Assembly: GCF_017744555.1 (NCBI RefSeq)
Contig: NZ_JAGIBD010000015.1
Span: forward strand, 19,249 to 83,248
Reading direction: 5' to 3'
DNA from: Cellulomonas sp.
Lineage (GTDB): Bacteria > Actinomycetota > Actinomycetes > Actinomycetales > Cellulomonadaceae
DNA length: 64,000 bases
Part shown: in pieces, positions 54,576 to 63,558 of the stretch
Numbering within the stretch: the stretch's first letter is position 1
How the letters are laid out: the number at the start of each line of letters is the position of its first letter
The notes under the pieces: generated by a model
What the model saw: only the letters and a program-made list of their open reading frames with translations
Told to the model about the DNA's origin: nothing
The model's database searches: none
Position numbers and translations under genes: made by a program

Positions 54576-55067
54576 TCAGCGGAGGGCGTCGGCCGCCGCG
54601 AGGTGGCCGGCCGGGGCTGCGACGGGCGAGCCGGTGTCGATGAGGGTGCGCAGGTTGCCCAGGACGTACGAGCTCCACGCGTCGTCGCACACGTCGTAGC
54701 ACTCGTGCTCGGGCACGAGCCCGACGTGCGTGAACACGACCTGCGTGCGGCCGTCGCGCTCCGTGACGTCGAACGTCACGGTCGTGCCGGTCCACTCCTG
54801 CCGGTCCTGGACGAACGTGAGCTCGCTGTCGAGCGTGAGCCACGCGACGCGGCGGGGCGCGACGAGCTCGGTGATCCGGAACCTCGTCCAGTGCAGGTCC
54901 GTGACGCGGTACGTGAACTCCTCGCCGAGGCGGTCGGTGCGGCCCTCGATCTGCGGCTGGGTCGGGGCCGGCGGGCCGGACCACCAGGCGCGCACGTCGT
55001 TGATCGCGGCGAACGCCTCCTCGGGTGTCCGGTCGGTGGTGAAGGTCAGGGTGAGGCTCGTGCTCAT
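54576..55067 (-). CDS. SRPBCC/AHSA1-like domain protein
   Basis: The 163-residue protein has the SRPBCC fold of the AHSA1 type: LTLTFTTDRTPEEAFAAINDVRAWWSGP at the start, then EFTYRVTDLHWTRFRITELVAPRRVAW, TGTTVTFDVTERDGRTQVVFTHVGLVPEHECYD and a C-terminal helix (AWSSYVLGNLRTLI). Such proteins bind hydrophobic ligands and are often regulated by ArsR-type repressors. No repressor gene is adjacent. The ATG has a GAGGAGG Shine-Dalgarno sequence, and the promoter carries two TGCAAC-N6-GTTGCA palindromes. It is convergent with recO. Confidence 0.88.
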   Translation of the reverse strand: MSTSLTLTFTTDRTPEEAFAAINDVRAWWSGPPAPTQPQIEGRTDRLGEEFTYRVTDLHWTRFRITELVAPRRVAWLTLDSELTFVQDRQEWTGTTVTFDVTERDGRTQVVFTHVGLVPEHECYDVCDDAWSSYVLGNLRTLIDTGSPVAAPAGHLAAADALR

Positions 55068-55085
55068 GTCGGCTTCCTCCTCGTG

Positions 55086-55103
55086 TGCAACGGTGCGGTT
55101 GCA
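55086..55103. promoter_or_regulatory. Operator-like palindrome TGCAAC-N6-GTTGCA, copy 1
   Basis: A perfect 6-bp inverted repeat with spacer GGTGCG lies just downstream of the predicted minus-strand -10 box, overlapping the probable transcription start of the SRPBCC gene. Confidence 0.7.
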
Positions 55104-55107
55104 TTTC

Positions 55108-55137
55108 ACGATAGGCGCGCCCGACGCAGAGATGCAA
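55108..55137 (-). promoter_or_regulatory. Promoter of the SRPBCC gene
   Basis: On the minus strand TTGCAT (55137-55132) and TATCGT (55113-55108) are separated by 18 bp. The -35 box overlaps palindrome copy 2. The mRNA leader would be about 35 nt and include the GAGGAGG. Confidence 0.6.
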
Positions 55138-55150
55138 CCCTGCGGTTGCA
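55133..55150. promoter_or_regulatory. Operator-like palindrome TGCAAC-N6-GTTGCA, copy 2
   Basis: The same 6-bp arms with spacer CCTGCG lie 47 bp centre-to-centre from copy 1. It overlaps the SRPBCC -35 box and lies upstream of the divergent Nudix gene, so one regulator could affect both. Confidence 0.7.
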
Positions 55151-55221
55151 GAGAACCGTGCGGCAGAATGCCTCGTCCCGGGCGCCCGCCGGCCCGCGGA
55201 CGACGACCAGGAGGGGATGAC

Positions 55222-55659
55222 GTGCAGCTGAGGGTCGCCGCGTACGCCGTGGTGCTGGACGACGAGGGGCGGCTGCTGCTGTCGCACTGGAACGAGGGGC
55301 CGCAGCGCAACGCCTGGTCGATGCCGGGCGGTGGCCTCGACCCGGGGGAGCACCCGGTCGACGCGGTCGTCCGGGAGGTCCGTGAGGAGACCGGCTACGA
55401 CGTGGTCGTCGACGAGCTGCTGGGGGTCGACTCGATCGTCATCCCGACGGAGCACCGGCAGCCGTACGCCGACGTGCCGCTGCACGCGCTGCGGATCGTG
55501 TACCGCGCGCACGTCGTCGGCGGCGAGCTGACCGTGGAGGTCGACGGGTCGAGCGACGACGCCCGCTGGTTCACGTCCGCCGAGGTCGACGGGCTGCACC
55601 GTGTCGACCTCGTGGACGCCTCGCGCAGGTTCGCCGGACTGGTGCCGTCGGTCGACTGA
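55222..55659 (+). CDS. Nudix hydrolase
   Basis: Nudix hydrolases cleave nucleoside diphosphates linked to another moiety. The 145-residue protein has a complete Nudix box ([22 protein letters not shown]), preceded by [36 protein letters not shown] and followed by [10 protein letters not shown]. The substrate cannot be told. The GTG at 55222 has a very strong AGGAGGGG Shine-Dalgarno sequence. It is divergent from the SRPBCC gene and may share its palindromic operators. The uppS promoter follows 29 nt after its stop. Confidence 0.92.
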   Translation: MQLRVAAYAVVLDDEGRLLLSHWNEGPQRNAWSMPGGGLDPGEHPVDAVVREVREETGYDVVVDELLGVDSIVIPTEHRQPYADVPLHALRIVYRAHVVGGELTVEVDGSSDDARWFTSAEVDGLHRVDLVDASRRFAGLVPSVD

Positions 55660-55688
55660 CGAGCGCCTGGACGCCCACGTGGACCCGG

Positions 55689-55694
55689 CAGAAT
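55689..55694 (+). promoter_or_regulatory. -10 box CAGAAT for uppS
   Basis: CAGAAT lies 6 nt before the uppS GTG at 55701, with no Shine-Dalgarno sequence. Confidence 0.45.
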
Positions 55695-55700
55695 GGGCGC

Positions 55701-56483
55701 GTGCCCCAGCCTCCCTTCCCGCACCCGTCCGGCGCGCGCCCACCGGCGATCCCGCTCGAGTTCGTGCCGAAGCACGTCGCGATCGTCATGGACGGCAACG
55801 GCCGGTGGGCCAACGCCCGCGGGCTGCCGCGGATCGAGGGCCATCGGGCGGGCGAGGCGTCGCTGCTCGACGTCGTCGCGGGGGCCATCGAGATCGGCGT
55901 GCAGCACGTGTCGGCGTACGCGTTCTCGACGGAGAACTGGTCGCGCTCGCCCGAGGAGGTGCGCTTCCTCATGGGCTTCAACCGGGACGTCCTGCGCCGC
56001 CGCCGCGACATCATGAACTCGTGGGGCGTGCGGGTGCGATGGGCCGGTCGTCGTCCGCGGCTGTGGCGGTCGGTGATCGCCGAGCTCGAGGAGGCCGAGC
56101 GGCTGACCGCGGGGAACTCGACCTGCACCCTGACCATGTGCGTGAACTACGGCGGTCGGGCGGAGATCGCGGACGCCGCGCAGGCGATCGCGCGGGACGT
56201 CGCCGCCGGCCGCGTCAAGGCGGATCGCGTCAACGAGAAGCTGTTCGCGAAGTACCTGGACGAGCCCGACCTGCCCGACGTCGACCTGTTCCTGCGGTCG
56301 TCGGGTGAGCAGCGCACGTCGAACTTCATGATCTGGCAGGCCGCGTACGCCGAGCTCGTGTTCCTCGACGAGCCGTGGCCCGACGTCGACCGGCGGCACC
56401 TGTGGCGCGCGTGCGAGATCTACGCGCAGCGGGACCGGCGGTACGGCGGGGCGGTCGACCGGCCGGGTGTCACTTCCGCCTGA
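55701..56483 (+). CDS. uppS: Isoprenyl (undecaprenyl-type) diphosphate synthase
   Basis: This cis-prenyltransferase makes the polyprenyl carrier lipid for peptidoglycan and cell-wall synthesis. The 260-residue protein has [27 protein letters not shown] with the catalytic aspartate, [24 protein letters not shown] and [21 protein letters not shown]. Actinobacteria can have two such enzymes of different chain length; which one this is cannot be decided. The recO-uppS neighbourhood suggests the long-chain (undecaprenyl or decaprenyl) synthase. The start GTG follows a -10-like box directly. Confidence 0.94.
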   Translation: MPQPPFPHPSGARPPAIPLEFVPKHVAIVMDGNGRWANARGLPRIEGHRAGEASLLDVVAGAIEIGVQHVSAYAFSTENWSRSPEEVRFLMGFNRDVLRRRRDIMNSWGVRVRWAGRRPRLWRSVIAELEEAERLTAGNSTCTLTMCVNYGGRAEIADAAQAIARDVAAGRVKADRVNEKLFAKYLDEPDLPDVDLFLRSSGEQRTSNFMIWQAAYAELVFLDEPWPDVDRRHLWRACEIYAQRDRRYGGAVDRPGVTSA

Positions 56484-56509
56484 CCTGCGGCGATGTCGGA
56501 CCCTGCCGC

Positions 56510-56515
56510 TACGGT
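56510..56515 (+). promoter_or_regulatory. -10 box TACGGT for the VOC gene
   Basis: TACGGT lies 7 nt before the ATG at 56523, with no Shine-Dalgarno sequence. Confidence 0.5.
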
Positions 56516-56522
56516 CGCTGGC

Positions 56523-56897
56523 ATGACGACGACGATGACGGTGGAGATGGTCACGTTCGACACGCTCGACGCCCGTGCGTTGGCGGCCTGGTGGGCCGCG
56601 AGGACCGGCGGGACCGTGGTCGACGAGGCCGAGGGGTGGTTCGTGGCGGTCGAGCCGGCCGACGGCGCGGGCCTGCGGCTCGGCTTCCAGAAGGTGCCAG
56701 ACCCGACCCCCGGCAAGAACCGGGTCCACCTCGACCTGCACCCGTCGGACCCGGCCGCGGCTGTCGACGAGCTGGTCGCGGCGGGGGCCACGTTCGTCGC
56801 ACGGCACACCGAGGGCCCGTTCTCGTGGGCCGTGCTCGCCGACCCCGACGGCAACCAGTTCTGCGTGTCCCAGCCGCAGACCGCCGCCGGCTCCTGA
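56523..56897 (+). CDS. VOC-superfamily (glyoxalase-like) protein
   Basis: The 124-residue protein has one glyoxalase/bleomycin-resistance-like (VOC) fold: MVTFDTLDARALAAWWAARTGG, LGFQKVPDPTPGKNRVHLDLH, and the C-terminal AVLADPDGNQFCVSQP. The H-L-D-L and D-P-D-G-N-x-F motifs are characteristic. The fold binds a metal and varied small molecules, and the substrate is unknown. The ATG at 56523 was preferred over an in-frame ATG at 56493 because TACGGT lies 7 nt upstream. Confidence 0.88.
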   Translation: MTTTMTVEMVTFDTLDARALAAWWAARTGGTVVDEAEGWFVAVEPADGAGLRLGFQKVPDPTPGKNRVHLDLHPSDPAAAVDELVAAGATFVARHTEGPFSWAVLADPDGNQFCVSQPQTAAGS

Positions 56898-56976
56898 CGC
56901 CGGTCCAGGTGCGGACCGGGAGCGCGTGGCAGGGTCGGCGCGCTGCCGGTCGGCAGGGCAGTGGCGTGGGCGACGC

Positions 56977-57543
56977 TCAGTCGAGCGCGTCGGCCCGCTC
57001 GTCGTCGGCGACGTCGGCCGCGTGGCGCAGCAGGCGGTGCCGCACGATCCACACGACGACCATGAGCAGCACCACGACCACGGCGAGCAGCGCCCACGGA
57101 GAGGCCGCGAACAAGGCGAGCGCACCCCAGAAGGCCCCGAACCCGACGGTCGCCCACACGATCGCCCACACGATCGCCCCGGGGATCGACGCGAGCGAGA
57201 ACCGCAGGTAGCGCATCTTGACGAGGCCCGCCGACGCGAAGACCGCGGTCTGCAGGCCGATCGTGAGGTAGGCGAGCGTCACGGCGACGGCACCCCAGCG
57301 GCGCACGAGGTCGAGCCCTCGCTGGGCCGCGCGGGTGCTGGTCCAGCGCTCGAGGCGTTCGATCGTGGACCGCCACCAGCCCGGCCCGCTGTCGCCGCCG
57401 TGGACCTGCTGCGCGCCCCGCGTGACCGCGCGCCCGGCCCAGTACGTGGCGTGCGAGCGCGCCATCACGATCGCGAACAGCACGATGACCGCGATCCCGA
57501 TGGGTGCCCCACCGAGCCCGTAGGCCTCTCGGACGTCCGTCAC
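56977..57543 (-). CDS. VTT/DedA-like small membrane protein
   Basis: The 188-residue protein has about four membrane segments: an N-terminal one (IGIAVIVLFAIVMA), two in the centre (VAVTLAYLTIGLQTAVFASAGLVKMRYLRFSLASIPGAIVWAIVWATVGFGAFW) and a C-terminal one (LLAVVVVLLMVVVWIV). The central part has the VTT/SNARE-associated pattern with a conserved Gly and Pro pair. DedA/VTT proteins are membrane lipid scramblases or transporters; the role here is not established. The protein is short for the family. The GTG start at 57543 has an AGGGG about 11 nt upstream. Confidence 0.7.
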   Translation of the reverse strand: MTDVREAYGLGGAPIGIAVIVLFAIVMARSHATYWAGRAVTRGAQQVHGGDSGPGWWRSTIERLERWTSTRAAQRGLDLVRRWGAVAVTLAYLTIGLQTAVFASAGLVKMRYLRFSLASIPGAIVWAIVWATVGFGAFWGALALFAASPWALLAVVVVLLMVVVWIVRHRLLRHAADVADDERADALD

Positions 57544-57628
57544 GTCCCGATCTTCCCCTGCAGGGCCCGTCCGGGCCGAATCGGATCGGCCGCGCCGGCA
57601 GGGGAACGCCGGGCGGGTGGCCCGGGCG

Positions 57629-58588
57629 TCAGCGGCTCGGCGCTGCGGGGTCCGGCTCGTCGACGCACATCTCGTCGACGTCGTCGTCGGCCAGCAGCAC
57701 GTCGTCGACCATGTCGGGGTGGGGGTCGCGGACGGGTTGCGGCCGTCTCAGCGCGGGTCGCAGCGCCGCGGCGACGGCGTAGACGAGCACGGCGAGGACG
57801 ACGATCGTCGCGCCCGGCGGGATGTCCTGCCAGTACGTGAGCACGAGCCCGACGACGCTCACGACGACGCCCGTGATGCTCGCGGCAGCCATGGTCCGGC
57901 CGAACGAGCGGGCGTAGAGCTGGGCGATCGCGACGGGCACGATCATCAACGCGCTCACGAGCAGCAGGCCGACGACCCGCATCGCGATGGTGACGGTGAG
58001 GGCGGCGATCGTCGCGACGAGCATCGACAGCACGCGGACGGGCAGGCCGCTGGCCCGGGCGAACTCCTCGTCGTGGCTCACGGCGAACAGCGCGGTCCGC
58101 AGTCCGAGACCGACACCGAGCACGACGGCGGCGAGCGCGGCGGTCCACCACAGGTCGGTCGTCGAGACGGTCGAGATCGAGCCGAACAGGTAGCTGATGA
58201 GGTTCGCGTTGGTGCCGCCCGCGACCTTGATGAGCAGCACACCGCCCGCGATGCCGCCGTAGAACATGAGCGCGAGCGCGAGGTCGCCGCTGGTGCGGCC
58301 GCGTTCGCGGACGAGCTCGATGACGACCGACCCGATGACGGCCGCGACGACCGCGCCGGGCACGGCGAGCGCGTCCTGCGGCACGAGGTTCGCCCACGAG
58401 CCGACGAGCCAGCCGAGCGCGACGCCGGTGAGCGCGACGTGCCCGATGCCGTCGCCCATGAGCGCCATGCGGCGCTGCACGAGGAACGTGCCGACCACGG
58501 GGGCGGCGGCGCCGACGAGCACGGCGGCGAGGAGGGCCCGCTGCATGAGCGGCGAGGTGAGCATCTCGACGACCTGGTCCATCGTCAT
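57629..58588 (-). CDS. znuB: Zinc/manganese ABC transporter permease (ABC-3 family)
   Basis: The 319-residue membrane protein belongs to the ABC-3 (ZnuB/MntB) permease family: about eight membrane segments, RALLAAVLVGAAAPVVGTFLVQRRMALMGDGIGHVALTGVALG at the start, and the conserved VGLLLVSALMIVPVAIAQLYARSF late on. The C-terminus ends in an acidic, Asp-rich cytoplasmic tail. Its ATG overlaps the stop of the ATPase gene (ATGA). It is the last gene of the znuA-znuC-znuB operon. Zinc rather than manganese is favoured by the Zur-type boxes and the His-rich partners. Confidence 0.93.
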   Translation of the reverse strand: MTMDQVVEMLTSPLMQRALLAAVLVGAAAPVVGTFLVQRRMALMGDGIGHVALTGVALGWLVGSWANLVPQDALAVPGAVVAAVIGSVVIELVRERGRTSGDLALALMFYGGIAGGVLLIKVAGGTNANLISYLFGSISTVSTTDLWWTAALAAVVLGVGLGLRTALFAVSHDEEFARASGLPVRVLSMLVATIAALTVTIAMRVVGLLLVSALMIVPVAIAQLYARSFGRTMAAASITGVVVSVVGLVLTYWQDIPPGATIVVLAVLVYAVAAALRPALRRPQPVRDPHPDMVDDVLLADDDVDEMCVDEPDPAAPSR

Positions 58589-59388
58589 GGCCCCACCTCC
58601 ACGGAGAGCGTCGGACCGGTCGGCGGTGGCTCGGGGTCCGGGTGGGCGTGCGTGTGGTCGTGGTGGTCGTCCGCGTGGTCGCTGCGGGGCCGCGGCGGTG
58701 CGCCGTCGTGCACCACGCGCCCGTGCCGGAGCACGACCGCGCGGTCGATGAGCGGGGCGAACGGACCGAGCTCGTGCAGGATCACGACGATCGTCGTGCC
58801 GGCGTCGCGCAGGCGGGCGACCGTGTCGACGAACGTCGCCTGTGTGGGGATGTCGATGCCGGACGTCGGCTCGTCGAGCACGAGCAGGTCGGGGCGGCGG
58901 ACGAGCGCGCGCGCGATGAGCACGCGCTGTTGCTGGCCGCCGGACATGTCCTGGACGCGCTGGTGCGCGCGGTCGGACAGGTCGACCTCGGCGAGCGCGT
59001 CGAGCGCGCGGCGGCGGGCACCGTGCGGGAGGCGCAGCGTGCGGCCGTGCAGGAGGCCCGACGTGACGACCTCGAGGGCCGTCGACGGGACGCCGGCCGC
59101 GGCGGGCAGGCGCTGCGGGACGTACCCGATGCGGGACCAGGGGGCCGACGGGCCGAGCGGCGCGCCGAACAGGTGGACGGTGCCGGTGGTGGTCGGGACG
59201 ACGCCGAGCAGCGCGCGCACGAGCGTCGACTTGCCGGAGCCGTTCGCGCCGAGCAGCGCGAGGACCTCGCCCGACGCGACGCTGAGGTCGACGCCGGACA
59301 GGATGTGCTGCCCGCCGAGCGCGACCCCGAGGCCGTGGGCCTGGACGACGGGTGCTTCGGCGGTGGCGTGGGGCATGGCCGTGCTCAC
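58585..59388 (-). CDS. znuC: Zinc ABC transporter ATP-binding protein
   Basis: This 267-residue ABC ATPase powers the ZnuB permease. Walker A ALLGANGSGKSTLV, signature DMSGGQQQRVLIARAL, Walker B LLVLDEPTSGID, and the switch histidine in VVILHELG are all intact. The C-terminal 35 residues are His/Asp-rich (HADDHHDHTHAH) and could bind or sense zinc. The start was taken as GTG 59388, which overlaps the znuA stop (GTGA); ATG 59376 is an alternative. It is translationally coupled to znuA upstream and znuB downstream. Confidence 0.94.
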   Translation of the reverse strand: MSTAMPHATAEAPVVQAHGLGVALGGQHILSGVDLSVASGEVLALLGANGSGKSTLVRALLGVVPTTTGTVHLFGAPLGPSAPWSRIGYVPQRLPAAAGVPSTALEVVTSGLLHGRTLRLPHGARRRALDALAEVDLSDRAHQRVQDMSGGQQQRVLIARALVRRPDLLVLDEPTSGIDIPTQATFVDTVARLRDAGTTIVVILHELGPFAPLIDRAVVLRHGRVVHDGAPPRPRSDHADDHHDHTHAHPDPEPPPTGPTLSVEVGP

Positions 59389-60332
59389 GAGCAGGACAAT
59401 GCCACGCGCAGCGCGGCGAGGTTGTCGTCGGCGATCGAGAAGTAGTCCGCGTCGCCCGTGACGCCCTCGATCGGGTCGAGGACGGCGGCGTCGATGCCCA
59501 GGTCGGCCGCGAGCGTCCGGGCGACCTTGGGGCTGACGAGCTGCTCGAAGAAGATCGTCGTCACGCCTTCCTCGCGGACGATGTCCTCGACCGCGGCGAG
59601 CCGCTTGGGCGACGGCTCCGCGTCGGGGTCGAGCCCGGAGATGCCGACCTGGTGCAGGTCGTACCGGTGGGCGAGATAGCCGAACGCCTCGTGCGAGGTG
59701 ACGAACGTGCGGGTGTCGCACGAGGCCAGGCCCTCGGTGTACCGCTGGTCGAGGTCGTCGAACCGGGCGTTGAGTGCGTCGGCGTTCGCCCGGTACTCGT
59801 CGGTGTTCTCGGGGTCCGCCTGGCTCAGCGCGTCGGTGACGGCGTCGACCGCGGCGGGCATGCGGCTCGGGTCGAGCCAGAAGTGCGGGTCGAGGGCCCC
59901 GTGGTCGTGGCTGTCCTCGTCGGCGTGGTCGATCTCGTCCGCGTGGCTCTCCGTGCCCTCCTGCTCGAGCGTCAGCAGGTCCTCGACGTCGGCCACGTCG
60001 ACCACGCGCTCGGGCGACGTCTGCTCGATCGCCTCGTCGACCGCCGCCTGGAAGCCCGACAGGTAGACGACGAGGTCGGCGCGGTCGATCCGCGAGACCT
60101 GGGCGGGGGAGAGCTCGACGTCGTGCGGCTCGGCGCCGGGCGGCGTGAGCGAGTCGACCGTGACGCGGTCGCCGCCGACCTGCTCGGCGATCATCTGCAG
60201 CGGGTAGAACGACGCGAGCACGTGGACGGTGTCGTCGTCGGACCCGGCCGACTGTGCGCAGCCCGTGAGGACGACGGGGAGGACGGCGAGCGGTGCGAGG
60301 CGCAGGAGCGCTCGTCGACCTGAGGTGAACAT
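59385..60332 (-). CDS. znuA: Zinc ABC transporter substrate-binding lipoprotein
   Basis: The 315-residue precursor has a lipoprotein signal (LLRLAPLAVLPVVLTGCAQ; lipobox LTGC). The mature part is a cluster A-I metal-binding protein: the first histidine lies in PPGAEPHDVELSP, a His/Asp/Glu-rich loop (SHADEIDHADEDSHDHGALDPHFWLDPS) follows, then TSHEAFGYLAHRYDL and TIFFEQLVSPKVARTLA. The His-rich loop is the mark of zinc-specific ZnuA proteins. Its start ATG overlaps a Zur-type box. The promoter is flanked by two such boxes, so zinc repression of the operon is expected. Confidence 0.95.
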   Translation of the reverse strand: MFTSGRRALLRLAPLAVLPVVLTGCAQSAGSDDDTVHVLASFYPLQMIAEQVGGDRVTVDSLTPPGAEPHDVELSPAQVSRIDRADLVVYLSGFQAAVDEAIEQTSPERVVDVADVEDLLTLEQEGTESHADEIDHADEDSHDHGALDPHFWLDPSRMPAAVDAVTDALSQADPENTDEYRANADALNARFDDLDQRYTEGLASCDTRTFVTSHEAFGYLAHRYDLHQVGISGLDPDAEPSPKRLAAVEDIVREEGVTTIFFEQLVSPKVARTLAADLGIDAAVLDPIEGVTGDADYFSIADDNLAALRVALSCS

Positions 60333-60346
60333 GACAATGATTCTCA
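60332..60346 (-). promoter_or_regulatory. Zur-type box 1 at the znuA start
   Basis: On the minus strand, TGAGAATCATTGTCA is a 7-1-7 near-palindrome with one mismatch and matches the actinobacterial Zur box TGAAAATGATTTTCA in pattern. It covers the -10 box and the first base of the znuA ATG. Confidence 0.8.
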
Positions 60347-60368
60347 ACGAGACGAGAACCATTGTCAA
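60340..60368 (-). promoter_or_regulatory. znuA promoter (leaderless)
   Basis: On the minus strand TTGACA (60368-60363) and GAGAAT (60345-60340) are separated by 17 bp, and the ATG at 60332 lies 7 nt after the -10 box. Both hexamers lie inside Zur-type boxes. Confidence 0.65.
60354..60368 (-). promoter_or_regulatory. Zur-type box 2 over the znuA -35
   Basis: TGACAATGGTTCTCG on the minus strand matches the orientation-flipped box 1 at 13 of 15 positions and covers the -35 hexamer. Two boxes 22 bp apart could be bound cooperatively. Confidence 0.7.
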
Positions 60369-60398
60369 AACGCTGACCAGCGGCGCGGCGCCGCCCGG

Positions 60399-60493
60399 TA
60401 GCCTGTGCGACGACGCCGACCGTGGCACCCGGCCACGGTCCCCCCAGCCCGCGACCTCCAGCCGCGGGCGCCACCACTCTGGAGTGATCGCTC
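60399..60493 (+). promoter_or_regulatory. glyS promoter region and structured leader
   Basis: TAGCCT at 60399-60404 is the best -10 box, giving a leader of about 83 nt. The leader holds two hairpins: GACCGTGG/CCACGGTC (60419-60441) and CCCGCG/CGCGGG (60448-60468). A GGAG at 60481-60484 is the Shine-Dalgarno sequence. It does not have the length or elements of a T-box. Confidence 0.4.
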
Positions 60494-61879
<1,386 letters not shown>

Positions 61880-61883
61880 CGTC

Positions 61884-62738
61884 GTGCCCGGCGCGCCGCG
61901 CGTCGCGCCGCGCGGCCACGACCTGCCGGGGTCCCTGGACCCCGCGGTCGTGGCCGCGGTCGACGCGCGCCTGGCCGGAGTCGCGGCGGCCGAGGGCGTC
62001 CACGTCGCCTGGGCGGTCGAGTCCGGGAGCCGGGCCTGGGGCTTCCCGTCGCCCGACTCGGACTACGACTGCCGCTTCCTGTACGTCCGCCCGGTCGCGC
62101 GCTACCTGGACCCGTGGCCGCCGCGCGACGTGGTCGAGACGCCGCTCGACGCGGTCCTCGACGTCAGCGGCTGGGACGTGCTCAAGGCGGTACGGCTGGC
62201 GGTCAAGGGCAACGCCACCGTCGGCGAGTGGCTGCGGTCCCCGCTCGTGTACGGCGGGGAGGCGGGCTTCCGCGACGAGCTGCTGGCGCTCGTCGACGCG
62301 GTCGGCGACCGCGCCGGGCTGGTGCGTCACCACCTGCACGTCGGCACGGACCACTGGCGTCGCAGCGGCGCCGCCGACGGCGCGCGCGTGCCGCTCAAGC
62401 GGGTGTTCTACGCGGTCCGGCCCGCCGCCGTCCTGCACTGGCTCGCGGCGCACGACGCGCCCACGCCACCCATGAACCTCGGCGAGCTGCTCGACCAGGC
62501 GCCGCCGCCCGCCGAGGTCCGCGCGGCCGTCGACGACCTCGTCGCGGCCAAGGCCGTCACGCGCGAGCTCGGCGACGGCGTCGTGCCGGACGTGCTGCGC
62601 GCGTGGGTCGAGGCGCGGTTCGCGGACGCCGAGGCGGCGCTCGCCGGGGGTGCGGGGGGCACGCCCGAGGAGCCGCGCCGCGCCGAGGCCGCGGACCGGT
62701 TCCGCGACCTGCTCGCGCGGTGGGCGCCCGACGGCTGA
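61884..62738 (+). CDS. Predicted nucleotidyltransferase (YcgL/RlaP-like, COG3541)
   Basis: The 284-residue protein has a polymerase-beta-type nucleotidyltransferase core: WAVESGSRAWGFPSPDSDYDCRFLYVRP, in which G-S-x-x-W-G and the D-x-D pair are the catalytic signature. LDVSGWDVLKAVRLAVKGNATVGEWLRSPLVY and LKRVFYAVRPAAVLHWL follow, as in the YcgL/RlaP family. Members are associated with RNA-repair operons in some bacteria, but no RNA ligase, kinase or RtcB-like gene is present here. The GTG starts 4 nt after glyS, so it may be cotranscribed with it. The substrate is unknown. Confidence 0.85.
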   Translation: MPGAPRVAPRGHDLPGSLDPAVVAAVDARLAGVAAAEGVHVAWAVESGSRAWGFPSPDSDYDCRFLYVRPVARYLDPWPPRDVVETPLDAVLDVSGWDVLKAVRLAVKGNATVGEWLRSPLVYGGEAGFRDELLALVDAVGDRAGLVRHHLHVGTDHWRRSGAADGARVPLKRVFYAVRPAAVLHWLAAHDAPTPPMNLGELLDQAPPPAEVRAAVDDLVAAKAVTRELGDGVVPDVLRAWVEARFADAEAALAGGAGGTPEEPRRAEAADRFRDLLARWAPDG

Positions 62739-62805
62739 CGAGCGCGCCGCCGCGCGCGGACCCGCGTGTCGTCGCCGGTCGGCGGGCGGAGGCCCCACGG
62801 CGTCG

Positions 62806-63468
62806 TCAGCTGCCGGGAACCGAGTTCCACGGCCGCTCGACGGTGCCGATCCAGCGCTGCGGTGCGGCCGCGGCGACGGCCTCGGCGGTCGCCCGCGCGA
62901 CGTCGGGCGACGGTGCGAGGAACAGCCGGTAGCGCACGGGCGGGAGCCCGTCGACGGGGGCGGGATCGGCCGGCACGTGCAGGAGCCGCCGCGACCGGCC
63001 GCCGAGCGTCGCCTCGCGCGTCCAGATCTCGAGCGACCAGCCCTGCACGCCGATCAGCGCGTTGCCGATCGCGGCACCCGCGCTCAGGGCGACGGGCTTG
63101 CGCATGTAGGACACCGCGACCGCGCCGACCTCGTCCCACGACGCGAGCCGTACGCGGTCGTGCCCCTGCCACCAGTCCAGGCCGTCGTGGTCGACGAGCA
63201 TGCCGGCCGGGCGCCGCAGGTTCCGTAGCGTCACGACCCCGCCCAGGGCCACCGCACCGAACAGCAGCACGCCGCAGATCAGCACGACCCGCGCCAGGGC
63301 GATCGTGGTCGGGTCGTCGTTCTCCGACGTCAGCGGGCCGGCGAGCATGACGCCGCAGCCCACCGCGAGCAGCGCGGCCAGCGCGACGCTCACGGTCAGC
63401 AACGGCGTCGCACCCCCGCGGAAGTCGATGCGCGTCGCGCCGGGCGGGGGCGGGGGCAGGTCGGTCAC
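62806..63468 (-). CDS. Hypothetical membrane protein, two membrane segments
   Basis: I do not recognise this 220-residue protein. It has a Pro-rich cytoplasmic N-terminus, two membrane segments (about residues 23-43 LLTVSVALAALLAVGCGVMLAG and 59-80 ARVVLICGVLLFGAVALGGVV), and a soluble C-terminal domain of about 135 residues with beta-strand-like stretches (AGMLVDHDGLDWWQGHDRVRLASWDEVGAVAV; GWSLEIWTREA) resembling bacterial PH-like domains. The codon usage matches its neighbours. The GTG at 63468 follows TAACGT by 6 nt, consistent with leaderless transcription. Confidence 0.65.
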   Translation of the reverse strand: MTDLPPPPPGATRIDFRGGATPLLTVSVALAALLAVGCGVMLAGPLTSENDDPTTIALARVVLICGVLLFGAVALGGVVTLRNLRRPAGMLVDHDGLDWWQGHDRVRLASWDEVGAVAVSYMRKPVALSAGAAIGNALIGVQGWSLEIWTREATLGGRSRRLLHVPADPAPVDGLPPVRYRLFLAPSPDVARATAEAVAAAAPQRWIGTVERPWNSVPGS

Positions 63469-63474
63469 GCCGGG

Positions 63475-63480
63475 ACGTTA
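63475..63480 (-). promoter_or_regulatory. -10 box TAACGT for the hypothetical membrane protein
   Basis: On the minus strand TAACGT lies 6 nt before the GTG at 63468, with no Shine-Dalgarno sequence. Confidence 0.5.
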
Positions 63481-63546
63481 GCCGCGCCGTACGGGCCGTC
63501 ACAACCGCTGCGGGGTGCGGGCGTGGGCCGCGGCGGGGCCGTGGGG

Positions 63547-63552
63547 GACAAT
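63547..63552 (+). promoter_or_regulatory. -10 box GACAAT for dusB
   Basis: GACAAT lies 6 nt before the dusB GTG at 63559, the same hexamer and spacing as recO. Confidence 0.5.
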
Positions 63553-63558
63553 GGGCGG

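Noticed and set aside
60399..60493. T-box riboswitch upstream of glyS
   Set aside because: The leader is too short for a Stem I plus antiterminator and I find no conserved T-box sequence. Only two simple hairpins are present.
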